Part shown: positions 52,050 through 63,100 of the stretch, one piece after another
Layout: each line of letters starts with the position of its first letter
Position numbering within the stretch: position 1 is the stretch's first letter
NCBI RefSeq assembly: GCF_000264995.1
Contig: NW_006767438.1
Coordinates: 470,911-534,910 of the forward strand
DNA length: 64,000 bases
Origin: Punctularia strigosozonata HHB-11173 SS5
Taxonomy: Eukaryota; Basidiomycota; Agaricomycetes; Corticiales; Punctulariaceae
Direction of reading: 5' to 3'
The notes under the pieces: model-generated
Seen by the model: the letters and a program-made list of their open reading frames with translations, nothing else
Told to the model about the DNA's origin: nothing
The model's database searches: none
Made by a program: the position numbers and the translations under genes

Positions 52050-52250
52050 CACAGCATCCATGCTAGGAGGTATGCTCAAGGAGGGCGCGTTGATCCCAGT
52101 GCTACGCAGCTTGAGGGCATGTGTACTGTACTACGGGCCAGATTTAGATCAATCCGTGCAATGGTAGTGGCTACGGCGCTTCAAAGGGGTACGCAAATGT
52201 TCGTCCTGAGTGTCGTTCACGCGACTGACTGTCTGATGATCTAGGACGTA
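52050..52250 (+). pseudogene. Family A relic upstream of A2
   Basis: Contains AGTGCTACGCAGCT and, about 80 bp on, TGCAATGGTAGTGGCTACGG, which in frame reads CNGSGYGASK, matching ERCDGSGYTSLYW of family A. The same two words occur in the same order at 62.99-63.07 kb before copy A3, so the relic was duplicated together with the gene. Confidence 0.5.
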
Positions 52251-52566
52251 CTCGTAGTGGTCGTGCGACTGCTTCAGGTTTCAAGCCGGAAACTTATCTA
52301 GCACCGGTGCGCCAGCATGCGAACGATTACTACTCTACTTTACCCTGACGACCAGACAACTGTAGGTCAATAGCCATGCGGATGGAGTACCACAGCCAGA
52401 GGCCCGACACCCGGAATCCAAGTTCAGGCTATGATCTCGGCAGTTTCCCAGCTTTACTTCGCCTAGCCGGTGGCATCTTTCGACAGCCTGCTCGAAGAGT
52501 ACAAAGCGAAGACTCAAGATGACACAGGCTCGCACTCTGTCCTGCTCCCCATCTATAGAGCCGCCC

Positions 52567-53145
52567 ATGGTCCGTTGCATCGGTGATCGGATTGAGGCCT
52601 ACTATCATGGGGAGGGGAACCTCATCAATCCTGTACTCACAGGTTTTCCCTTCGCCCTCGCGCGCAAATCGCATATCGACCCGTTCCAGTACGTGCTGGT
52701 GTCTACCTGGGGCCCGAGCGCCTTTGAAGTCTGCTACGTCACTACCCTTAACTCCACTTCACCCGCCGAGCTCTCTCCCCATGGGAAGCCACTGTTGTGG
52801 GTTGTTCCGGACATCGAGATGACGCCGTCGCGAGTACCTGGCGGTACGCTTGACGCGCTGCTCGCTATCAATTACAAACGCCCCCCGCTGCGTTTGACAG
52901 GCGGTATGCGGTTGGACGCGCGTGCGCCGGGAGGGCGGGCACTGCAGGCGGAGGTATTGCTCGAGGAGGACGCCCTGCTTCGAGTATGCTGCTACTGTGG
53001 CTGCGTGGAGCGGGCAAATCATAGCACCCAGTTCGAGAGGTGCGGTGGGCGCGGCTACAACTCACTGTACTGGTGCCTTGAGGTATGTTTTGCTCGCCGT
53101 TATCGGAGCGACGGGCGGTCTGACGAGCTTGCAGTGCTCGAGAAG
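52567..53145 (+). CDS. Family A copy A2, 5' part up to the assembly gap
   Basis: Cys-rich, MYND-like protein of unknown function. The start MVRCIGDRIEAYYHGEG aligns with copies A1 and A3. It continues PVLTGFPFALARKSHIDPFQ, YVLVSTWGPSAFEVCYVTTL, NSTSPAELSPHGKPLLWVVP, RALQAEVLLEEDALLRVCCY, CGCVERANHS, FERCGGRGYNSLYWCLE, then an intron beginning GTATGTTTTG and the start of the last exon (TGCTCGAGAAG). The sequence is then interrupted by unknown bases. The last 379 bases before the gap are repeated exactly after it. Nearly identical to copy A3 at 63.4 kb. Divergent from ART-like gene 2. Confidence 0.6.
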
Positions 53146-53401
53146 NNNNNNNNNNNNNNNNNNNNNNNNNNNNNNNNNNNNNNNNNNNNNNNNNNNNNNN
53201 NNNNNNNNNNNNNNNNNNNNNNNNNNNNNNNNNNNNNNNNNNNNNNNNNNNNNNNNNNNNNNNNNNNNNNNNNNNNNNNNNNNNNNNNNNNNNNNNNNNN
53301 NNNNNNNNNNNNNNNNNNNNNNNNNNNNNNNNNNNNNNNNNNNNNNNNNNNNNNNNNNNNNNNNNNNNNNNNNNNNNNNNNNNNNNNNNNNNNNNNNNNN
53401 N
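53146..53401. other. Assembly gap (256 unknown bases)
   Basis: Run of N. The flanks are identical copies: 52767-53145 equals 53402-53780. Confidence 1.
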
Positions 53402-53844
53402 CGAGCTCTCTCCCCATGGGAAGCCACTGTTGTGGGTTGTTCCGGACATCGAGATGACGCCGTCGCGAGTACCTGGCGGTACGCTTGACGCGCTGCTCGC
53501 TATCAATTACAAACGCCCCCCGCTGCGTTTGACAGGCGGTATGCGGTTGGACGCGCGTGCGCCGGGAGGGCGGGCACTGCAGGCGGAGGTATTGCTCGAG
53601 GAGGACGCCCTGCTTCGAGTATGCTGCTACTGTGGCTGCGTGGAGCGGGCAAATCATAGCACCCAGTTCGAGAGGTGCGGTGGGCGCGGCTACAACTCAC
53701 TGTACTGGTGCCTTGAGGTATGTTTTGCTCGCCGTTATCGGAGCGACGGGCGGTCTGACGAGCTTGCAGTGCTCGAGAAGAACATTCATGGGCCGTGCGC
53801 TGTTGTTGCTCGCTCGCAAGCTGTCATCGCGAAATCGCAGATGA
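53402..53844 (+). CDS. Family A copy, 3' part after the gap
   Basis: Begins inside the SPAELSPHGKPLLWVVP segment and repeats the pre-gap coding sequence, then runs on into a complete last exon: after the intron (GTATGTTTTG...CTTGCAG) it reads CSRRTFMGRALLLLARKLSS RNRR and stops at 53844. This exon aligns with CAGKTFFGRALTSLGRRVLS of A1. It is either the true 3' end of A2, duplicated by the assembly, or a second tandem copy. Confidence 0.6.
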
Positions 53845-54531
53845 ACATTTTGGGTGAGATATTCGCGCCGTGTTTGCTGTCTGTATGGTGAAATCTATAT
53901 TCAGGGGTTATCGTCTCAGAATTTCTGTCCTAAATCGGCGCAAGTGTGCGAACGCTAGTGATCCTTACATCGAGAGCCAGAGGCATGCAGGTCAATGTCC
54001 GATACGACAGTCGCAATGCCTCCGACGCGTCCGACCACACTCCCTTGTGGAATGTATCCTCTAAATGCCGGCACTGATGCGCACGATGTTCGGAGTTGGG
54101 GGGCGGGGCGTGCATTTTCTCCTTTCTTCCGCATGCGTTTGTCTGTGACTTGTAAGTTACGATAGTCGAGACAAATGATAACCATTCGGCGCAATATCCA
54201 TTTTCGGTGTTACGATAATCATTCACTGTTCTTTCTGCGCAACTCCAGTTCCCTGGGCTTCTTCTGCAGATATCAAATTGGGTGGTGCACTGTTCTGCCT
54301 CACCCTGAGTTGCGGGCACAGAGCCAGTTACCGATGAGAGCGCGTCTGTGTAGTACCACCACTACGTAGAACGGTCGCGAGGGAGCGACTGACGCGCCCC
54401 GGCGACGCATTTCGAGCAGCCCGGCGACTGCCTCAACCTGTGACCACCGTCGGATGACCTGACTCAAATCATGACCACCTCAAGGTGCACGATTCTACTA
54501 GACGCCACGACAACAGCCCCGAACCTTCGCT
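53845..54531. other. Intergenic; shared flank sequence
   Basis: No gene seen. A stretch near 54045-54105 (GGAATGTATC, then GCGCACGATGTTCGGAGT) recurs near 62803-62851 just upstream of the copy A3 region, so it belongs to the duplicated unit. Confidence 0.5.
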
Positions 54532-55828
54532 ATGCAATGCATTCTCAAGAGAGATATCACCATGCTGCCGCCAGAAATTCTGGGGTTTATCATCGAGAAG
54601 CTGGACGATGAAGTTGACGTCCGAGCCTGCACGCTCACCTGCCAACGCATGCTTCCTCACGCGCGAACATCATTCTGGAGGAGGATGACGCTCGTGAAGG
54701 ACGAGCACGTACGGACGGTCCTCGATATGCTCGACCACATTCCCGAAATCGCTCGTTACATTCGCAAACTGCACGTTCATACCTACCTTTTCCAATCCGG
54801 ACCACCGACTGCGCCTCCCGTAGGGAAAGATGGGACTACGCAAAATCATATGCGTGATCTGCTGCTCCAACTTACATATCTTGACGAGCTCGCTCTCGCC
54901 AGTTTGTCCAGGGGCACCAGCGAGCACGAAGCAAAGATTCATTCTACGATCACCGAGTCTCATCTCTACACGCTTTCTTCCATCCTTTGCTCCCAGAATG
55001 TAGGGGTCGTCAGTCTGACGGGCTGCATCTTCGCGTCATTGCATGATTTGATGACCGCGCTTGGGAGCTTTCCCCGCCTCTCCGCGCTGAGGATGGATAA
55101 CGTGACATTAGATCTGGACGCCCCAGAGGATGACTCCGTGCCCGGTTCAACACTTATCGACCTTCGCTCTCTGGACATGAGACCCTGCCCCTGGAACCCC
55201 AAAGACCTGACACACCTTTTCTATCGTTGTTTGGGGAGCAGACCAGCCCTTTCTATGCAACGCCTTTTCATCGACTATAGCGTCGAAAGACATTGGAACG
55301 CGCTACGTGGGTTACTCGACAACCTTCCTCAACTAGAGCACCTCGCGTTCTCCGCGCCTATATACCCATCCAAACGTGTGTTGAACATAATCTTTATGTG
55401 TTATCGTCTCATCTCAAACATATGCAGAGCCGATGACGGAGCTCGTGAACCTAGGGCGATGTGCACAGCTTCGATCCCTTAGCTTGCGCGTGCCCATCAA
55501 CCTCATGGTCCAACGCCCAATCTGCGCGACGTGGGTCTCACAGTTGCTCGATACCGCACAGAGCCCTTTGCTCGAACGCGTCACGATCAGCGTCGAGTAT
55601 TGGAACGACTCCTGTTACTACCAAGTTCTGCTCTGGGACGACATTGACGATATCCTGGCCGACTCGCGACGGTTCCCGCACCTCCAAGAGGTCACGATAT
55701 TGCCTTGCACGCCGCAGAACGATCCGGACCACATATCTACTCTGGTTGACTCGCAGACGGTGTTGCTACCCCTAATATCCGACAGAGGTATCCTCCATAC
55801 CGTGCCGCAATTGCGAGACGCCTTTTGA
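54532..55828 (+). CDS. F-box protein with LRR-like region
   Basis: Probable SCF substrate adaptor. The start is 54532 or the in-frame ATG at 54562, which opens the F-box: MLPPEILGFIIEKLDDEVDV, RACTLTCQRMLPHARTSFWR. LRR-like sequence follows: TSLDELALASL-type text (LTYLDELALASLSRG), GSFPRLSALRMDNVTLDL, STLIDLRSLDMRPCPW, LPQLEHLAFSAPIYPS. One intron (GTGTGTTGAA...ATATGCAG, about 55374-55426) joins to QPMTELVNLGRCAQLRSLSL, then SPLLERVTISVEYW and FPHLQEVTILPCTP. Stop at 55828. About 410 residues, a normal length for agaricomycete F-box proteins. Target unknown. Confidence 0.78.
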
Positions 55829-56051
55829 ACTCGAAGCGGGCCTCGTAGAGGTATCTCCAGCTCCGAAGGGGTGGTTGATACGCTGGGATACGTATACGAA
55901 AACGCACAATGGCCAAGAGATACAACAATAAAACGCATAGTCAGTGAGGGTGTCCGATGGGATATGCGTCGCGTAAACGGGAAGCGAAGAATATATGTAA
56001 TGCTCTCGGCGCAGCTGGTGGGTTGCATTCAGGCTGACTATTCTTAGCCTT

Positions 56052-57189
56052 CTACGAGATGGAACAGCTCGTGATGGGGATCGTCGGTCCAGATTCGAGC
56101 TGGACACCGCGTTCTCTGAGGAATCCATATTGTCGCTCAAAGTGACTGTCCATGTCGTGACGTGGGCGTCTAGCCACGGGAGTATCCCCAGCGCCGAGGA
56201 AATGGACTTACAGTTGAGCGAGCCGGACGAACTCCGGGCTGGCGCGGAGGGATGCTTGGAGCGCTGTAAGGAAGTCGCGTATTTGGTTTGACGGCGTGTC
56301 ATTGAGCGTGAAGGATACCTTGAGAGTCAGAGACTCAAAGACCGCGGACGTGATCGTGGCAAAAGAATGACGGAGCCGCGAGAGAGAGTCGAGCGATTGG
56401 TCGTGCCGGTAACGTAGATCGTATGTGATCGTGGCGAGAGCGGGACTATTGGTGAAGTCGATGCAACCTCCTTCCCCTGCGTCGCGTCATGAGGATCGAT
56501 AAACCATGATTCACTTGCGAGATTGCTTACCCCCATATCCGTGATCGACAAATTGAAACAAAGTCAGCGACTTGCTCTGAAGGAGGAACGTATTCGCGAA
56601 GCCGATGGCACTTGTGGAGATGAAGGCGTCCAGTGTCAGCTGTTCGAGGTCGAGCGAGATCTCTTTTCCCTCAGACAGTCGCAACAAGTGCCGGGTGGTA
56701 TCGCCTGCGTCGATCATGTCCTGTATGTACAGTTTCGTAACGAGCAAATTCCTTCCCGGGACTACAGGCACGGATGTTTCCGGCAGATTGAGGAATACCG
56801 AGCATGCTAGGCGGAGTTCGAGGAAAGGGATGGAGGGGAGAGATCGAAGGTAGGTAGGTAGGTAGGTAGGTAGGTATATTTCCGGCGCGGTCCCAATAGC
56901 GGAACAACCGGTTGCCGCACCGCACGTCAATACGCACGGCTTGGCGCACACAGTGCATCCACGGCCCCCGTGAGCTGTTTTACAGCCGAAGGATATTGGT
57001 GAGTTCCCCGCTTCGGAGGTGGCCGTCGGTGATAAAGAGCACACGAAGATGCGAGAATGCCACGAGACCGCGTTTCATCAACGGGTAGTCTATGTTCTTC
57101 GGAGCTCGACCCTCGATGGGCCATATTATCCACAGCTTCGTAACGTTCGGGAGGTTTACAGGCGGTGATCTTTCTCGACGAGGACGCAC
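56052..57189 (-). pseudogene. F-box/LRR gene remnant lacking the F-box
   Basis: Minus-strand pieces give the C-terminal two thirds of an F-box-type protein: NLPNVTKLWIIWPIEGRAPK, FSHLRVLFITDGHLRSGELT, LSLDLEQLTLDAFISTSAIG, SLTLKVSFTLNDTPSNQIRD, and an end ERQYGFLRERGVQLESGPTI at a stop at 56052. The F-box itself is missing: where the 5' end should be, a family A relic lies on the other strand. A tetranucleotide repeat (56848-56876) reads as LPTYLPTYL within the frame. It is probably dead, though a short transcript is possible. Confidence 0.6.
56848..56876. repeat. AGGT tetranucleotide microsatellite
   Basis: 29 bp, a little over seven units of AGGT, inside the F-box remnant. Confidence 0.95.
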
Positions 57190-57417
57190 TGCTTAGGATG
57201 TGCTGCTACCGCGACAGCCTAGAAAATGCGGACTGGCCACTGTCAGACGGCTGAGAAGCGTGTCAAAAGCGGATACAAGCACTTCGCACTGGTGCAGCAA
57301 TGTGCGTGTCTGCGGTTTCGTCTGAACCCCTTCGTCTATTCTACAGTTTCGCAGTGCGCTAGCAAGACGTGTGACAGCCGTGCATTCACCTCGCTGGATC
57401 GCAAAGTTTCATCATGA
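57163..57417 (+). pseudogene. Family A 3'-end relic
   Basis: Reads FLDEDALLRMCCYRDSLENA DWPLSD then breaks, matching LLEEDALLRVCCYCGSMENA NWPLSD of A1. The second Cys of CxxC is lost (CCYR). After an intron-like interval, CASKTCDSRAFTSLDRKVSS matches the last exon CAGKTFFGRALTSLGRRVLS. Internal stops make it non-functional. It abuts the truncated F-box gene. Confidence 0.7.
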
Positions 57418-57576
57418 CCATGTATGCGATACAAGTTACCCTCTGCCCCACCAATCGCCCTACTTGAAACACCAAATTCTGTCATAATCCACTGCACTAC
57501 GTCTTATGACGCGTCTTAGCCTGAGTGGCCACAGTCCATATTGAGCCTCTCAGGTATCATTGTTCTTAACATGGAA

Positions 57577-60500
57577 TCACATCCCTAAATGTATATACGG
57601 TGCCCATCGACTCGGTTCGGGGTGCACTAGACGCAGTTTCTGCACCGCCATGTCAAGTGCATACGCTACATCGTCCGGATTGACGTGATCTGTGTCGCCA
57701 CGGAAGATATCTTGATATACCGACTGTGCTATCATGGGTCCATCGACATCCTCCATAGACCTGTGTCAATCTTACTCAGCATGAATTCATGCAGGAATTG
57801 CTCGCGACCAATAATATGATCGCCTATCGCACCATAAAGTAGCAACGACGCTCTTGAAACCGGCAAAGAGCATCGTGGCGGCAAGATGGACAATCTGGTC
57901 GGGCTGTTCCTGATGAGGGAGGCACTTTTATCAACAATGGGAAATCGCAAAAGACCAAGCTCGCCTTATCTCCCTTAGCTGTCTCGCAGGCGCTCAAGAA
58001 GGCCATGAATGCGCGCGGTAACGGAACGGGCATCAATCGCTCAATCGTCAGCATCTCATCCTGCATGACGAACCCACTCTGCAATGGGTTGTCCCCGTCT
58101 TGGTGGCCATGACACGCAAGATGAAGAACATTTACTTGGGGCAGCAATTTGAGCAGCGTCTCTGCCGCTATTCCGTCCCCGGCGTCATCACTCGAAGCAT
58201 CGTCCCCTCTAGGCAGCTCTATCAGTGCTTCTTCAGGCAGCGCCGATCGGACCGTTTCGACTTCCTTGCGGGTGGAGGGGAGCTCGCTCCACTCGAGCAT
58301 GCGCGAGCGGCGAACTGAGGCCACCAGCGCTCGGATGTCTTGTTTGTGAATCGGTTCGTAATTCGCCCTAGTGGTACGAAGGGAGCTGAGCGTCGGGATA
58401 TAGGAGGAAACGACGTAGTCAGAGCACCAGGTTCCGTTGGCGCCCGCCCCGTGGATGGGGAGGTGAACAAAATGTCCAGTTGGACACCACCATATTCGCG
58501 GCCGGTTTCGACCCACCGAAGGCTGCAAAAACAGAATGTGAGCATATTGTGGACCCATAGGCACGGCCCAACGGCTCTTACCCGGATCCCCAAAACATCG
58601 AGGATTGGCTTCACTGCGTCCACCCACAGCCTGCGCAGAATCTCGGCCCCTTTCGCGCTTTCCGGTGTGTGTCGCTTTGCCGGCTTTGCTACTTTCAGAC
58701 GACCACCAAGGTCAGCTCTCGCATCTTCCATAGCAGATCTCCATGCTATCCCCGACTCAGCGAGCCAAGCGGAGGGTAACCGGTCGATGGGGATGCTTGT
58801 AGCGTCATCGGGACGCTTGATAATGATAGCATGGCATGCCACCGTGCTAGAAACCAACACGACGACGGGCCCTCTTTCCGCCGCCTTTGTTAGCGCCGCA
58901 AATTCGTCGTGCATCAGAAACCTTTCCAGGCCAGGTAGACCGCGGACTTGTCTCAAGAGCGAGTCGAATTCCTCGGTTTGCCGCCTCCGCTGAGCAATCT
59001 CAACCTCTAGTATGCGGGGATCATCTGCGGAATGGGACGCATGGGCGGCGGAGTCCAATTGCAGTGCGAGAGTCGAGAGGCGATCTCGGAGATCCTCGGG
59101 AACGACGTCGAATGGAGAACGTAAACGCAGGCTATGGGTCCAGAAAATCGCACGACCTTGCTCGAGAATCTCGAGGGACTTGTGGGGAAGACATAGGACC
59201 AACGCAATTGATGCGCCTCGGAGGGCCACGTTCTGTGCGGCCTTGAGCGACCGGAGTCGAGAATGCAAGTGAACGCCAAAATACGCGACCCGCTGGAGCA
59301 GGCTGATCGTCTGTATGTAAATATCGAGGAGTCGTGATAGCATCCCGCGATCCCCCATGAGCGTGTCTTGATGATGTGTTTGAAGCACCTCGAGCATGTC
59401 GGCAGCACCTTGGAGCCGCGAACGAACATCTCTATCATCATCTATCAGTGCTTGCATAAGATGATCCAACGCGATTGAGAGATTATAGTAGGGTGCATCG
59501 CGCTGCATGTAGAGTTCGGCGATATCTACCAGGCACTGGAACCTCTCGCGGAGACCGGGAGGTACGGCCTTGAGAAGCTGGTTCATGATTCCCAATGCGC
59601 GATGTGCATCATCGGCATCCCGAGTTAGGCGAAAACGAGTCGAGAAGCATCGGGCAAGCGTGCGCGCAAATTCCGGCCCAGCCGAGCGCTCTGAATATTG
59701 CGAGACGACAGGCTCTAACTCCTGAATTGCACGCTCGACATCCGGAAGATTGCCATCGTGCTGAGAGCGGAGCAGAAGCGCCTTTGATAGGGAATATGAT
59801 CCGTCCGGTTTATGGGCGCTACTGGCGCGCGCTCTGCGCAACAAATCTTCCGATAGAGATATGGCTTCCTCGAGATCATTCGGAGTACAAAGGCGTTCGA
59901 AGCGTGTGCAGAGATGGGCAACCATATCCAAGGCGACACCGCTATAGTGCGCTTGGGAGGGTGAGATGGCAGCCATAGCGGTGCGACTCCAGTCCAGCGC
60001 TTCGTTTAGGTCAGCGATTTCTCCGGTCTCGGCAAATCGAAGTATAAGCACGTTCGCCATTTGACGAGCAGGGTAGTATCGAACGGGATGATCGCTATGT
60101 ATGGCATCTGCAGCTTGTCGGGTGAATCGGATGGCTTCCTCCAGGTCTACCGATTCCCCTATCCAGGAGAATCTCAGGCTCAGAGTCGATGCTAGATTGA
60201 CGAGGTCTATCCAGTAGTTTCTAGAGTGGGGATTCGAAAGCTCAACGGCTTGTCGGCGCAGCTCGAGCGCGTGCTCTATGTCGCGTCCGTCTGATAGCGT
60301 GAGTTGATGACGAAGGTTGAGGAGACTTGCCACTGTGTTCATGGTGGCGGTTCGTGGCCGACCGTTGGAACGATCCGTTTCAATGGCGAGTTTGCCGAGA
60401 TCGACGGCTCTATCTAGGTCCTCGAGGCTACCGTATGAGAAACATTTGCTGTACAATGCTCCAAGCAGATCGCCGAACAGAATCCTTCGGTTGATGTGGG

Positions 60501-61464
60501 TAGGAGGGCAAACCTGTAAGGAGCTTTCGAAGCAGGCGACAGATTCCTCCATATCGTGAGAATCATTGGAGGACTCATGAAGACGAAGTAGAAACCAGCC
60601 TAAAGCATGAAGGTGCAAATGCCTCACGTGGCCATCGGATGAGGGTATCTCGAGCAACGTCTGGCGCTGGATATCGATTGCCTCGTCAACGTATGCTCGG
60701 TAGCCAGTTGTTTCGAAGCGTCGTAGGAGAATCCATCCAAGATACAAACGGGCGGTAATCTTGAACGGATGCCTTGGGTCGAAGAGTGAAATAGCGAGAC
60801 GGCACAACGATTCAGCAACTTCTCGCTCTCCCAGACGAGAAACTTTGTCCGCATTTGTGTCGAGAACATGCGCGTAGAGCGTTAACACGGTTGGACATGT
60901 CATCTCCTTTGCAAGGCAAAATTCGAAAGCTTCTCGACCGCGCTCCACAGCCTGCGCTAGGTCGGCTTGGTTACGGGTGTATGAGAATTGTGATAGAAAC
61001 GTGTCGCTCAGATGCCCTAGGATATGATATTGCTGCCTTTCACCTGAATAATCGTCGTCTTCGGTTGCCTTGCTTCGACACCCTGACGAGTCCTGAGGTA
61101 TACGCTTCAAAAGCGATTCGAATAATTCAATGGCCTTCTCCGCGGCTTCCAGATCCATCTGCTGGCGAAGTTGCTCGTGAAGTTGAAGAGCCTCTGCAAA
61201 AACTCCGACAGGTTCAGGTGGCGGGGCTGGGCCAATGACGGGAAGAACAGTGAGCATGCATGTTTGAGCGAGACGTGAAAGCGCGTACCTGCAACGCACT
61301 CGCAAATACGATGAACATTGAGGGCGGACAGACTTCCGACCGATACTGAGAGAGACGTAATTATGCGTGTTTCCATGCTCATTGCTGAAAATATGAGCGC
61401 CGAGGGTAGAATGAGAAAGCGATAGGCGTACTGGGTACGAGAGATAGTTCAGCGCGAGTGTCAC
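57577..61464 (-). CDS. TPR-CHAT protein (caspase-like CHAT peptidase fold), intact
   Basis: Second complete TPR-CHAT gene. An uninterrupted exon of more than 2.8 kb encodes the TPR-like array (for example HLSDTFLSQFSYTRNQADLA, ALGWFLLRLHESSNDSHDME, DLEEAIRFTRQAADAIHS, DLNEALDWSRTAMAAISPSQ, DLEEAISLSEDLLRRARASS). Then come SLEILEQGRAIFWTHSLRLR and, after an intron near 58530, IWWCPTGHFVHLPIHGAG, SDYVVSSYIPTLSSL. Catalytic His in LHLACHGHQDG and Cys in FLSACETAKGDK are both present. It ends HLAATMLFAGFKSVVATLW, SMEDVDGPMIAQSVYQDIF, EPSRWAPYIHLGM, stop at 57577. The intron at 57910-57964 appears to be GC-AG. The N-terminus is uncertain: the frame opens at 61464, but an ATG at 61257 (MLTVLPVIGPAPPPEPVGVF) is a likely alternative. 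Same likely role as the 36-kb gene. Confidence 0.88.
57910..57964 (-). other. GC-AG intron in TPR-CHAT gene 2
   Basis: Joining GGAGATAAG to GAACAGCCCGACC restores ETAKGDKEQPDQIVHLAA. The intron starts GCGAGCTTGG and ends CTCATCAG, 55 nt. The same intron in the 36-kb paralogue starts with GT (GTATGACG). Confidence 0.75.
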
Positions 61465-62157
61465 TGTCCTCCGTTTCAGCGAGCATTGCGCGTCGGTTCT
61501 GGCCCCGAGCGCGCATTACATATGTCTTTGTGGTTTGAATTGCCACAGGCACTGGTCTTGATAGAAGTCGCGTCAAGTTCTGCATTGTCAGACATCTCCC
61601 GAAATATGCGAGTACCGAACTGGGTAGTAAACCCAGAGGTTGGGGTCCCAGGGAACGATCCGAGGTCATTCTTAGGCGTGTCAGGTACCAGAAGTGCCCG
61701 GGATATGTGTGTCACTCTCAGATGGTAGCTATGAGTCACACGTTGACATCGGAATGATCATGCATATGTAGATAGATTCGACTCAACGTGTTGAATGACG
61801 AGGGTCATGCGATGGATGTGTCTTGGCCCATCCGGGCAGATTTGATCGATGGTGTGTGCCGCCCGGATGTGGTTGTACGGCGGAGGAAGACGGAGGGCCA
61901 GGTGCGAGCTGAATACGCGCCACGACCGAGTCAAGGGCGCGAGGGCATGGGGACCCAGTTCTGCCATTAAAACACGACGAGGACACCAAATAGTGTGAGA
62001 TTGCCTTCACAGTTGTGATAGAGGAAGTTAACAGCTCAGGCACAAGGATGAGAGCAGAATCCAAGAAAAGCTGCGTTCCACGTTGGTTTCATGCCCGAAG
62101 TCATAGCCACCTAAACGGCATGATCCAGGCCGGCATCTCCAAAGGAGCGTCCCATTT
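61465..62157. other. Intergenic, no gene seen
   Basis: Upstream of TPR-CHAT gene 2. Minus-strand frames at 61758-62064 have no recognisable content. It may contain further decayed sequence of the pectinase relic next to it. Confidence 0.45.
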
Positions 62158-62236
62158 GTTTCTGGCTGTGCCTCCAGCTGAACTGCCGTCATCAACACTG
62201 ACTACCGAGAAGGGGCCATCTGTGCAGTTGGATCCA
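62158..62236 (-). pseudogene. GH28 pectinase C-terminal relic
   Basis: The minus strand reads GSNCTDGPFSVVSVDDGSSA GGTARN, matching FNCTDGPFKVTSVNSSSSTG GKS of the intact GH28 gene (about 15898-15970) at both protein and base level. It follows the lipase relic immediately on the same strand. Confidence 0.7.
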
Positions 62237-62240
62237 TGAC

Positions 62241-62610
62241 CTTGACACTAGACGGAACGGAAGACGCGGGCGCTGCTAGATGATAGCATACTTATATCAG
62301 CATTCCCGCTCCTGATGGCATCGCGAACAGATGCATTGCTCACTGAAAAGGTACGCGCCCCTGATCATCATCTCGAATACGAAATCGTCGTCTTCGTGCG
62401 TCAAGGCACGGGAATGCGCTACGCTGGCGATCCCGCATCCGTGGGGTAGAGACAGAAAGTGTGTAGTGGCCTGAACATTGAGCTGTATTGAGCTTGATGC
62501 CGGACGCGATGGTGTCTACAGTGCGTATTCGACGTGGGGGGCGAGACGAGGATCCGTCAATGAGAACCTACCGTACGGCAGGCATCCTTGAGGGTGCGTG
62601 TAAATCGAGG
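62241..62610 (-). pseudogene. Class 3 lipase relic
   Basis: Minus-strand pieces align in order with the intact lipase at 10.7-13.8 kb: CCGTACGG and DTIASGIKL (62520 region; intact DTIAAGIKL), then GCGIASVAHSRALTHEDDDF (intact GCGVASMAYSRALTHEDDDF; 27 bp identical at CCTTGACGCACGAAG...), RGAYLF, an intron-like gap ending TAG, and APASSVPSSVK (intact APVSCDPSSVK). Intron position is kept, so it arose by DNA duplication. The active-site Ser motif and most of the gene are deleted. Confidence 0.75.
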
Positions 62611-62929
62611 ATGTGCTGCTGACGACGCGAAGGAGGAAAAAGCTATCTCCTCATGCAGACTGTAGAGCGTGAAGACAGTCGTTCGCACAACAGAAGGCGA
62701 TAGGTTGACGGGAGAACGGCAGCATATGATGGTCAAAGGTGATGGACGCGTAGAAATAGATTGAATACTGCAGTTCCAATCCTTCCGACGGTTCTCCCTT
62801 GTTGGAATGTATCATCTGAAAGTCAACGGTAAGGCGCACGATGTTCGGAGTCGTTTAGCCAGTTGCACCGTGGCACACCCGACAGCCAATGCAAAGTAGT
62901 CGAGCAACAGGGGCAAAGGGGAGATATTG

Positions 62930-63100
62930 AAACTCCGCTGTGATTGAAGATCTGCTCCTGCTCGACGAGTCACGACTTCGGCCTTGGTTACTCCGAGTGC
63001 TACGCAGCTAGAGGGAATGGGCACCACGGGCTGGACTCAGAGCAACTCGAGAGATGTAATGGGAGTGGCTACAGCGCTTTGTACTGGTCGACAGGTTCTC
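62930..63100 (+). pseudogene. Family A relic upstream of A3
   Basis: Reads DLLLLDESRLR (compare EVLLEEDALLR), then in a shifted frame GLDSEQLERCNGSGYSALYW S, matching SDRYERCDGSGYTSLYWC. Frameshifts and a lost Cys show decay. It lies about 340 bp upstream of copy A3, as the similar relic does before A2. Confidence 0.6.

Noticed and set aside
52519-53457. 312-codon frame running through the assembly gap
   Set aside because: The frame is open only because unknown bases contain no stops; it joins sequence from both sides of the gap without evidence.
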